Source: Ignavibacteriales bacterium (GTDB lineage: Bacteria > Bacteroidota > Ignavibacteria > Ignavibacteriales > Ignavibacteriaceae). Taken from it: a stretch of 64,000 nt of DNA. Positions 47,455-56,200 of this stretch are shown in pieces. Below the pieces are notes generated by a model. It was not told the DNA's origin. It made no database searches and saw only the letters and a program-made list of their open reading frames with translations. The position numbers and the translations under genes were made by a program. The stretch covers positions 310,001-374,000 of the forward strand of contig DPRR01000029.1 of assembly GCA_003538625.1 (NCBI GenBank), written 5' to 3'. The first letter of the stretch is position 1; each line of letters begins with the position of its first letter.

Positions 47455-47545
47455 GTCATTTCCACTGCCATAGGCATCCCTTCGGGAGAAAGTGGGAATC
47501 GACTTACTAATACTAGTTTTAGATTCCCGTTTTCACGTGAATGAC
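47455..47545. repeat. Inverted-repeat intergenic element
   Basis: The outer ends are gtcatt (47455-47460) and aatgac (47540-47545), and an inner pair is gggaatc (47494-47500) and gattccc (47522-47528). The element lies in the 185-bp convergent gap between the M1 peptidase and helicase genes. Layout and ends resemble the element at 2811-2905, though the inner sequences differ. Confidence 0.5.
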
Positions 47546-47587
47546 AAACTTATAACTATTTAAAGAACGGCCTCGTGAAAAGAATAG

Positions 47588-49360
47588 CTAGTCTCTACTT
47601 TTTTTATCTCTTGAAAAACTACTTTTACGTTTAAAATCTTTTTTATCACCAAAATCTCTTTTCTCTCTTGAGAAACCGGATTTTTTATATCCGCCAGAAC
47701 TTTTTCTATCTGAATTAAATTTTGGTTTACCTCCTCCGCCTCTTCTTTTTTCAGCTATCTCAAGATTTATATCACGCTTCTTTAATTTCTTTCCTTTAAA
47801 TCCTTCAATAATTTCATTTTGAAAAGTACTATCAGCTTCAAAGAAAGAAAAGTTTTTTAATATTTCAATCTCACCGATTTCAATATCGCGCATTCCGGTA
47901 AAATCATTTATCATTCCAATTAATTGTGCAGGTTTCAAATCATCAGTAACCCCAAGATTAAGAAAATATCTCGTGTAATTCCCTTTGCCGCCTCTGGTTG
48001 ATCTTTCTCTTTCCTTAAACTTGCTTTCACTTGGAATGTATAAATCGGGAATGTTTTTATAATACTCTAAAAATCTATTAAACTCTATAGAAACAAATCT
48101 TTGAATGAGATCATTTCTATCCATCCATTCTAATTTTTCATAAATCTTAGGCAGAAAAGGTTCAACCTGAACTGTATCAACTTCTACTTTTTCAACTTTA
48201 TCTATTAAATGAAACAATTGTCTTTCACATATTTCTCTGCCTGATGGAACAGGAAGAGTTGTAAATTTTTTGCCTAACTGTTTTTCAATTGTATTTAGTT
48301 TATATTTTTCCTTAAGATTTGCTATTACGATCGAAGTACCGCTTTTGCCGGCTCTTCCGGTTCTTCCGCTTCGATGTGTATAAATTTCTAACTCATCCGG
48401 AAGATCGTAATTTATAATATGTGTTAAGTCATCTACATCAAGTCCTCTGGCTGCAACATCTGTCGCCACCAACAGTCTTAAATGCCTGGTTCTAAACTTA
48501 CTTAAAACCGCCTCGCGTTGTGATTGGGATAAATCGCCATGAAGTGCATCAGCATTATATCCATCCTGCATTAGTTTTTCTGAAACATCTTTGGTTTCCT
48601 GACGAGTTCTGCAAAAAACAATTCCGTATACATTCGGATGGGAGTCTACAATTCTTTTTAATGCCAGATATTTATCTCTGGCATGAACCAGATAGCTTAT
48701 ATGCTCAACATTTTCAGCACCGGAATTTTTCTTGCCTATTGTAACTTCAACCGGATTTTTCATATAGCGATTGGCTATAGAAAGCAGGGGATTAGGCATT
48801 GTGGCAGAAAATAAAAATGTATTTCTGTTTTTGGGTGTTGTTTCTAAAATAGCTTCAAGTTCTTCTTTAAAACCCATGTTTAACATTTCGTCTGCTTCAT
48901 CAAGAATGACCGCTTTAACTTTATTCAGATTTACTTCTCCGCGGTTTATTAAATCATTTAATCTGCCGGGAGTTGCAGAAATAATCTGCGCACCTTGTTT
49001 AATTTTTTGGATTTGTCTATCCATACTTGAACCACCGAAGATAGCAGCAATTTTAATATCTTTATTGAAAGCTGCATAATCTTTTAAATCATCTGCAATT
49101 TGAAGACAAAGTTCACGTGTTGGCGCAATAATTAAATATTGTACCTGGCGCAAAGTAGTATCGGTTTTATGAATAATGGGTAAACCGAACGCTGCAGTTT
49201 TTCCGGTACCAGTCTGTGCTAATGCAATAATATCCTGAGGATTTTCCTGGAGCATCATCGGAATTATTTTTTCCTGCACCGGCATAGGGTTTTCAAAATT
49301 CAATTCTTTGATTGCACTTAAAATATTTTTATCTAAACCTAACTCTTCAAACGAATTCAT
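47588..49360 (-). CDS. deaD: DEAD-box RNA helicase, CsdA/DeaD type
   Basis: The 590-residue protein has every helicase motif: the Q motif region (NPMPVQEKIIP), AQTGTGKT, PTRELCLQ, DEAD, SAT, and HRSGRTGRAGKSG. Its C-terminal region holds a DbpA-like RNA-binding domain (FLNLGVTDDLKPAQLIGMIN) and then a Lys/Arg/Gly-rich disordered tail of about 60 residues, useful for non-specific RNA binding. Such enzymes help ribosome assembly and mRNA turnover, often at low temperature. Whether it is the orthologue of CsdA or of another DEAD-box protein is not settled. It is a single gene. Confidence 0.93.
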   Translation of the reverse strand: MNSFEELGLDKNILSAIKELNFENPMPVQEKIIPMMLQENPQDIIALAQTGTGKTAAFGLPIIHKTDTTLRQVQYLIIAPTRELCLQIADDLKDYAAFNKDIKIAAIFGGSSMDRQIQKIKQGAQIISATPGRLNDLINRGEVNLNKVKAVILDEADEMLNMGFKEELEAILETTPKNRNTFLFSATMPNPLLSIANRYMKNPVEVTIGKKNSGAENVEHISYLVHARDKYLALKRIVDSHPNVYGIVFCRTRQETKDVSEKLMQDGYNADALHGDLSQSQREAVLSKFRTRHLRLLVATDVAARGLDVDDLTHIINYDLPDELEIYTHRSGRTGRAGKSGTSIVIANLKEKYKLNTIEKQLGKKFTTLPVPSGREICERQLFHLIDKVEKVEVDTVQVEPFLPKIYEKLEWMDRNDLIQRFVSIEFNRFLEYYKNIPDLYIPSESKFKERERSTRGGKGNYTRYFLNLGVTDDLKPAQLIGMINDFTGMRDIEIGEIEILKNFSFFEADSTFQNEIIEGFKGKKLKKRDINLEIAEKRRGGGGKPKFNSDRKSSGGYKKSGFSREKRDFGDKKDFKRKSSFSRDKKSRD

Positions 49361-49601
49361 CTAAAAGCTTTCTATAAATTTTTGTTTATTTGATTATTGA
49401 TTACTCTTGGTAAGATTTCACTGGCTGGAATATCAACTAAATTATCTGTTAGTATATCGGGCAAGTTCAAATTCTTTTTTGGTGATTTGATTCGGAATTA
49501 ATTAAATCCACAAACAAGAAGTAAATCGTTGCTGTAAAGATAAGGAAAATAAAATGAATCTTAGTGATATGAATTATCAAAGAAAGTTGAATTAAATGCT
49601 A

Positions 49602-49632
49602 AAACCCTTCTCTTTGGCTAAAGAAAGGGTTT
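49602..49632 (-). terminator. Hairpin, possible terminator for the GH97 unit
   Basis: The stem is aaaccctt (49602-49609) with aagggttt (49625-49632), then one bulged C, then tcttt with aaaga around a GGCT loop. Read on the minus strand it is followed by only about four T, so termination would be moderate. It lies about 135 bp past the GH97 stop, beyond the repeat element. Confidence 0.45.
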
Positions 49633-49650
49633 AATGTGGTCGGATATAAC

Positions 49651-49764
49651 TTATAACTCACTCTACGCACAAAACTAGTTTTTACTCTAAATCCGTAAAG
49701 CAGACTTAAGTCTGCTCCACGATTTGAATAATTGTTTAATGCCTCTGCGTAAGGCGAGTTATAA
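49651..49764. repeat. 114-bp inverted-repeat element (MITE-like) with central palindrome
   Basis: The ends ttataactcactctacgca (49651-49669) and tgcgtaaggcgagttataa (49746-49764) are inverted copies matching at 16 of 19 positions. In the centre is a perfect 18-bp palindrome, agcagacttaagtctgct (49699-49716). As minus-strand RNA the flanks of this palindrome extend the stem through G-U pairs. The right end stops 2 bp before the GH97 stop codon. No open frame is present. Confidence 0.6.
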
Positions 49765-49766
49765 TA

Positions 49767-51872
49767 TCAATTTACTGGCTTTAGAATTATTGCTGTTCCA
49801 CCACCCGGTGCGAGTTCCAAATATATCTTCTGATTTTTCTTCACACTCAATTTTTCAATTTCATATTTCATTGGATTCTTTTCCCAATCAGAATCAGGTG
49901 CATCTTTATAAATAGTTATTTCATATTTATCAACAGGTAAAAAATCCAGTTTAACTTCAAAATCTCTGGCTAGTTCATCTGTTATCGCACCAATATACCA
50001 GTTATCAGAGTCTTTATCTTTACGTGCAATGATGATGTAATCACCGGGTTCTGCTTTTAAGATTTTTGTATCACTCCAATTTACAGGAACCTGTTCTATG
50101 AAAGTAAAAGCATCAAGGAATCTTTCATAGTTTTCAGGAAGATCTGCAGCCATTTGAATTGGACTGTAAATCGTTACATACAATGCAAGCTGTTTAGCCA
50201 ATGTTGTATGAACCTGATACTTACTTTCCGGTTTGTAGTAATCCATCTTAATTTGAAAAATTCCCGGAGTGTAATCCATTGGTCCACCCATAAAACGAGT
50301 GAAAGGAAGAATTGTTTCATGCTCTGGTGGATTGCCGATACTCCATGCATTAAATTCATTACCGCGCGCCGCTTCTGCTGCTAACCAATTTGGGTATGTT
50401 CGATGTAATCCGGTCGAACGAACTGATTCATGAGAATTTACCATTATCTTATACTTTTCAGCTTTCTCCAAAACACGAGTGTAATGATTCACCATCCATT
50501 GTCCGTCATGATGTTCACCGCGTGGAATGATTTTACCGACATAGCCGGTTTTTACAGAATTATATCCATGATCTTTCATAAATGTAAATGCTTCATCTAA
50601 TCTTCTATCATAATTTGTAACGGATGCTGAAGTTTCATGATGCATAATCAATTCTACGTTTTTGGACTTGGCATATTTTTCTAATTCAACAACATCAAAA
50701 TCAGGATAGGGAGTTACGAAATCAAAAACTTCTTCTTTCCATTTGCCAAACCAATCTTCCCAGCCTACATCCCAGCCTTCAACAAGAACAGCATCAAAAC
50801 CATGCTTTGCAGCAAAATCAATATATCGCTTTGTGTTTACTGTTGTTGCACCATGCTTACCATTCGGAGTAAGCGATTTCCAATCAACCGCATCCAGCTT
50901 TACATTATTTATATCTGCATAATTCCAGGAGTTTATCCCAACATGTAAATTCCACCAGATGCCAATATACTTTTTAGGTTTTATCCAGCTAACATCTTCA
51001 AACTTTGTAGGTTCATTTAAGTTTAGAATCATTTTTGATGAAAGAATTTCTTCAGCTTTATCACTTACAATTATCGTTCGCCACGGAGTAGTGCATGGTG
51101 TTTGCATGTAAGCCTTATTGTCGTATGCATCCGGGCATAAATGGGATTTGAGTACAAAATTATTTCTATCTACTTCCAGGTACATTACCGGATAATTTAA
51201 TAATGCGGCTTCATGAATATTTATATATAAACCATCTTTACTTTTCATCATAAGTGGAGTTTGAACAAAATTATCACCGGGAATTGATTTGACAGAAATT
51301 TCATGAACGTTTTTTCCAATATCAGAATGAATTTCTGATAATAGGGAAGTTGAGTATGTATATTCCTGGGAATCATAATCCCCGGGAATCCAGAAAGTTT
51401 TATGATCTCCTGTCAAGGCAAATTGTGTATTCTCCTCAAGCACCGTAAAGTATTTTAAACTATCCTGCACAGGAAATTCATATCTGAATCCAAGTCCGTC
51501 ATTAAATAACCTGAATGTTATAATCATTGTTCTTTTTTCAATCGGCTGAAATAGTGTAACCACCATTTGATGATAATTATTCAATATGCTGTCAACTTCT
51601 CCCCAAACAGGTGACCATAATTCTGTAAAATTAGAAGTAACAACAGTATCTATTTTAAAACCATTTAAAAAATCCGGTTGATTCAAAAGATCAATTCCCA
51701 GCTTGCTGTCTCTGATTACAAACTTTCCATCTCTGGACATATTGTATAATAATTCATTATCTGCAGAGAGTTTTATTTTCAGAATCAATTTAGAATCAGG
51801 AGATGAAATTTGTTGGGTATGTATATCAATATTCAGATTTACAATGATGATGAGCAGAAATATTAATCTCAT
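49767..51872 (-). CDS. GH97-family glycosidase (alpha-glucosidase-like)
   Basis: A 701-residue protein with a signal peptide (MRLIFLLIIIVNLNIDIH). The GH97 layout is clear: an N-terminal beta-sandwich, then a catalytic barrel with VLVEGWDVGWEDW, IMHHETSASVTNYD, SVKTGYVG, MVNSHESVR and AARGNEFNAW, and a C-terminal beta domain. In SusB-type inverting members the general base residues lie in the HHET and NSHE segments and the acid in GNE; all three are present here, so I predict the inverting subgroup. Likely substrates are alpha-glucans. No SusC/SusD pair adjoins it. It is a separate unit from the SpoIID-domain gene 47 bp upstream, although co-transcription is possible. Confidence 0.93.
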   Translation of the reverse strand: MRLIFLLIIIVNLNIDIHTQQISSPDSKLILKIKLSADNELLYNMSRDGKFVIRDSKLGIDLLNQPDFLNGFKIDTVVTSNFTELWSPVWGEVDSILNNYHQMVVTLFQPIEKRTMIITFRLFNDGLGFRYEFPVQDSLKYFTVLEENTQFALTGDHKTFWIPGDYDSQEYTYSTSLLSEIHSDIGKNVHEISVKSIPGDNFVQTPLMMKSKDGLYINIHEAALLNYPVMYLEVDRNNFVLKSHLCPDAYDNKAYMQTPCTTPWRTIIVSDKAEEILSSKMILNLNEPTKFEDVSWIKPKKYIGIWWNLHVGINSWNYADINNVKLDAVDWKSLTPNGKHGATTVNTKRYIDFAAKHGFDAVLVEGWDVGWEDWFGKWKEEVFDFVTPYPDFDVVELEKYAKSKNVELIMHHETSASVTNYDRRLDEAFTFMKDHGYNSVKTGYVGKIIPRGEHHDGQWMVNHYTRVLEKAEKYKIMVNSHESVRSTGLHRTYPNWLAAEAARGNEFNAWSIGNPPEHETILPFTRFMGGPMDYTPGIFQIKMDYYKPESKYQVHTTLAKQLALYVTIYSPIQMAADLPENYERFLDAFTFIEQVPVNWSDTKILKAEPGDYIIIARKDKDSDNWYIGAITDELARDFEVKLDFLPVDKYEITIYKDAPDSDWEKNPMKYEIEKLSVKKNQKIYLELAPGGGTAIILKPVN

Positions 51873-51918
51873 TTCAGTTTTCTTTCATTCTTCAAATACA
51901 AAAATAAGAAAATTTTTT

Positions 51919-53253
51919 TCAACGGATTTCATTTTGGTAAACTGATTTTATTTCAGTCTCAGGAAAGTAGTGCTTCAAAATTTGTACATAATTTTGCCCG
52001 GAAAAAGCGCGCCCCACGGCACCCGACTGGCACATTCCAACTCCATGTCCCCATCCTGCACCATCAAACATATATTTTGTTTTCAGAGAGTCATCAATAA
52101 TTTTTTTTACAACAAAACACGAACTTCTAAATGGCGGTTTCTTAATTTTTCTTATATCCAATTCAGAATTCAATTCTAACGAATCATTATCACCAATAAA
52201 TAAAGCTTTGATTATTCTTCCGGAATTTCCTCTTTCAATTATTTTAATCTCTTCTAATTCTCCAATGGATTTTATTTCATTCAAATTATCTGATAATTCA
52301 GCATTAGTCATTTCAACTTGCCATCTAAAATTTTTCTTGCTCCATTCCGGTAGTTCTGGATGTAAATTAGGATTACAATAAACATCCGGATTACTTTTTA
52401 TCCACTCATCCGGCTTATTTTTCGGATCATAATTTAATTTTTCATTTGAATCAAAATGTGAACTCCAATAGGGAACAGGACCTGATCTTTCTGGCCAGAC
52501 ATTTTCTACATCCTCAGAAATTCCACCGCAGTTAGAAGCGTAATAAGCACCAATAACTTCATCACCATAAAACAAACTCAATCCTTTTGTATCCTCAACT
52601 GCTTTATCCGTTTCAGAAGTTCTTTTATTATTCCCTGCAAAAACCTGACATTCCACATCGGCACATAAATCAAAATTAATTCCTTTGTATTTTCCTGAAA
52701 TTAGTGCTGATACAGTTTCAGATCTTGCTGCAATAACCTGCGATTTTAATGCTTCAATCGGCGCATCGTTTCCAATCTCATATGGAACTACCCCGCATAA
52801 ATATCTTTCAAGAGGAAGCGTAATTATCACATCAAACTTTTCATTTTCATTTATGGATATTTCAATTTCACCTTCATAAACCCTGTCTTCAATTCCCTCC
52901 CACCACCAGCCAATTCCATATGGTACATTTTTTATTGTTAATGTCTGATTTTCAAAGTCACTGGTCAAAAAAATATTTTTGTATTTATTAATTCGGGATA
53001 AGTTTGATTGCTTTATTAAAATAGAATCTTGATTTATTGTTAAAAAAATAGAATCATTCGAATTGAAGTGGAGTGTCTCTGTTTGAATTGATCCGGTCAG
53101 TATCCAATCAGAATTAAAAATAATATTTAACGTGTCCATCGTGTAAATTATTCTGACCCTGATATCCGGTTCCTGACTAAATGATACCTGACCAAAAATA
53201 ATTTTTGTTTGAAAAAAAATGCAGCAAAACAGAACAGCAGATTTTATTTTCAT
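51919..53253 (-). CDS. SpoIID/LytB-domain protein
   Basis: A 444-residue protein with a signal peptide (MKIKSAVLFCCIFFQ, cleaved near IFGQ). After a beta-rich N-terminal region comes the SpoIID core: LERYLCGVVPYEIGNDAPIE, ALKSQVIAARSETV, ASNCGGISEDVENVW, and near the end GWGHGVGMCQSGAVG. SpoIID enzymes are lytic transglycosylases acting on denuded glycan strands. Outside spore formers this domain is found in envelope proteins, so a role in cell-wall turnover is likely but not shown. It lies 47 bp upstream of the GH97 gene and 39 bp downstream of the large kinase gene, all on one strand. Confidence 0.9.
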   Translation of the reverse strand: MKIKSAVLFCCIFFQTKIIFGQVSFSQEPDIRVRIIYTMDTLNIIFNSDWILTGSIQTETLHFNSNDSIFLTINQDSILIKQSNLSRINKYKNIFLTSDFENQTLTIKNVPYGIGWWWEGIEDRVYEGEIEISINENEKFDVIITLPLERYLCGVVPYEIGNDAPIEALKSQVIAARSETVSALISGKYKGINFDLCADVECQVFAGNNKRTSETDKAVEDTKGLSLFYGDEVIGAYYASNCGGISEDVENVWPERSGPVPYWSSHFDSNEKLNYDPKNKPDEWIKSNPDVYCNPNLHPELPEWSKKNFRWQVEMTNAELSDNLNEIKSIGELEEIKIIERGNSGRIIKALFIGDNDSLELNSELDIRKIKKPPFRSSCFVVKKIIDDSLKTKYMFDGAGWGHGVGMCQSGAVGRAFSGQNYVQILKHYFPETEIKSVYQNEIR

Positions 53254-53292
53254 TTAATCATCTTGCATAAAACTAAATCGATTCGATAATTA

Positions 53293-56200
53293 TCACATAT
53301 CTTTAATCGCAGTATCGAGTAATTTAATTAATTCTGATTTTGTGAAAGGTTTAGAAAGATAATGTGTCATCCCTTTTGATAAGAACTCTTTTCTTTCTTC
53401 TCCCATAGCAAAAGCGGTCAGCGCTATAATTGGAATCGTTTTATAATTTTCATTTTTTCTTATAATACCGGTCAATTCAAGACCGTCCATTCCACGATGC
53501 AGATTAATATCCATCAGAATTGCATGATAAGAAGATGAATTAATTTTCTTTAAAGCTTCATCAGAATCTTTTGCGGAATCGATTTTATAGCATCCTTTTG
53601 TAATAGTAGATACCAATTTAACCGCTATTTCATCGTCTTCAACATAAAGAATTGATGGCATGTTATCCGGATTAAGCTGAATTGAAAATTCATTATCAGT
53701 AATTTGATTCATTTTTTCATTTCCATTTGATTCAGTTTTTGAAATGGGAAATTTAAGTGTAAATGTTGTACCTAAACCAACTTTACTATTAACTATTATG
53801 CTGCCTTTCAATAAGTCAGTGTACTTTTTAGCGATTGTTAGACCAAGCCCTGTGCCCTCAAAACTTCTGTTATAACCTTCACTTGCCTGTCTGAATTCAT
53901 CCCAGATTATATTCAGCTTTTCATCAGAAATTCCTACACCGGTATCGCTTACCTGAATTATTACAAAATCAGGTATCAAATTAATATTTATACTTACACT
54001 TCCTTTTTCCGTAAACTTAAGAGCATTATTCAATAAGTTGTTAAATATACTTTGGAAAAGCAGGATATCAAGTTCACAAAGAAGTTCATCATAATCACAA
54101 CTAAATTTGTAAGTCAATCCCTTTTTATCTGCAACAGGACCAAAGAAACTAAAACATTCCTGGATCAGTGGAATGATATTAACTATTTTTAGTTTAGCTT
54201 CTACCTTACCGGCATCAATTTTAGAAAGATTAAGAATTAAATTTAAAGTTTCAAGTAATCTTTGTCCCGATAAATTAATTGACTGAACCATACGGAAAAG
54301 TTCGGGATTACTTTCCAGTTCACTCATCAGCACTTCGCTAAATCCCAGAATACCAACCATCGGAGTTCTTAATTCGTGACTCATATTTGCAAAAAAACTT
54401 GACTTTATCCTGTTCATCTCTTCGGCATTTTCTTTTGCTTCAATTAATTCCTGAATCATTTTTTTCTTTAGAGTAACATCTTCTTTTACTGCAACAAAGT
54501 GAGTTATATTTCCGTTCAAATCTATTATCGGGGATATTAGGGCATTTTCCCAATAGAGTTCCCCGTTCTTTTTCCTGTTTTGAAATTCACCATGCCATAT
54601 CTTACCAGAAAGAATTGTATTCCAAAGATTGGAATAAAAATCTTTATCGTGAGAACCTGAATTAAGAATTCTTGGATTTTGCCATTTGGCTTCTTCCAGC
54701 GTATAACCGGTTACCTCAGTAAATTTTGGATTTACATATTCAATATTTCCATTTGTATCTGTTATAATTACTATCGTAGGACTTTGAATAACTGCGGTTG
54801 AAAGTTTTAAAGTCTCCTCTTCTGCTTTTTTATGAGTTATAAAAATACTAAGCTCGTGTGCAATAATTTCTAAAATCTCAATACTTTTCTGATCGTATGC
54901 ATTTGGATTATCATAACTTTGGACAACTAACACACCGAAAACTTTGCCTGCAATTTTAAAAGGAACGCCAAGCCATACTTCAGGTATAACTCCGATCATT
55001 CCTGCTTCACCGCTTTCAATTAAATTAATAATATCATTTTTTTTCAGCAATACAGATTTCTCCTGCTGAATAACATATCCTGTCATAGAATCTTTAGCCG
55101 GCCATTCAGCAATTTCTTCTACTTCATCCCGGTCAACGTCAGATCTCAACATTCCGGTCTTTTCATCATAGAGTGCTATAAAAAAATTGTTAACATTTAT
55201 GAGTGCGGAAAGTTCAACTCTGATATTTTCAAACAATTCTGTTATTGTTTTATAGGTAACAGCAGCATCGGCTATTTTGTATTGTACTTTCTGAATTATT
55301 TCGGCTTGCTTTCGTTCAGTAATATCCTGAACAGCACCATATACACCAATCAGCTTATTGGATTCGTCATCCCAGATTGGATGAGCATAAGATCGTACCC
55401 AGACAAGTGAGCCATTTTTATGATAAGTCCTGATTTCCCGGTTTACTTTTTGATTTTTTCTCAACAACTCAAGATCAAGATCATCAAGCTCAAGTTCTTC
55501 GGGATGTAATCTCGCTCTCCATCCACCGACTTTTCTATATTCCTCAAAGGTATATCCCGTAATTTTTTCAAAAGATCCGGCTATCCAAAAAAGTTTATGA
55601 ACTCCTTTTTCATCGGCTTTGGTAGAAAAAAGATAATCGGAAGTTATGTTGGAAATTATTCTATACCGCTCTTCGGATTCTTTTAACTTAGCTTCAATTA
55701 ATTTTTCATTATTTATATCAACCATTACTCCCTGAAATCCGGCTAATTTATTATTCTCGTACAAAGCATTACTAGAACTTCTTATCCAATGCACTTTGCC
55801 TGATTTTTCAATTAACCTGAATTCTACAGGTTCCTTTGTATCGCTGAGAATTTTTTTATATTGAGTTGGAAATTTTAAGAGATCTTCTTTAAGAAAAAAT
55901 TCTGAGAAAGTTTTACCTATCACTTCATCAGGTTCATATCCAAGCATATATTTTATAGCACCGCTTATATAAGATATTACGCCTTTTTTTGTTAATGAGT
56001 AAAGTACATCATTTAAATTTTCAGCTAGTGTACGATATTTTTCTTCGCTTTCTTTAATTAATTCTTCTGCTTTTTTCTTTTCCGTTATATCATTTGCTAT
56101 AGCAATAACTACTTTTTGATTAAAGTAATTTCCAGGATATAAACGAACATCTTTTAAAAACACTTCTCCGTTTTTTCGTTTACCCCAAAAATCAAATTGT

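Larger units (their letters stand above)
49361..49766. other. Intergenic region between GH97 and helicase genes, with hairpin and repeat
   Basis: The 406-bp gap contains a strong hairpin (49602-49632) and a 114-bp inverted-repeat element (49651-49764), both listed separately. The rest (49361-49600) should hold the helicase promoter, but I can point to no convincing boxes. No coding sequence is supported here. Confidence 0.5.
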
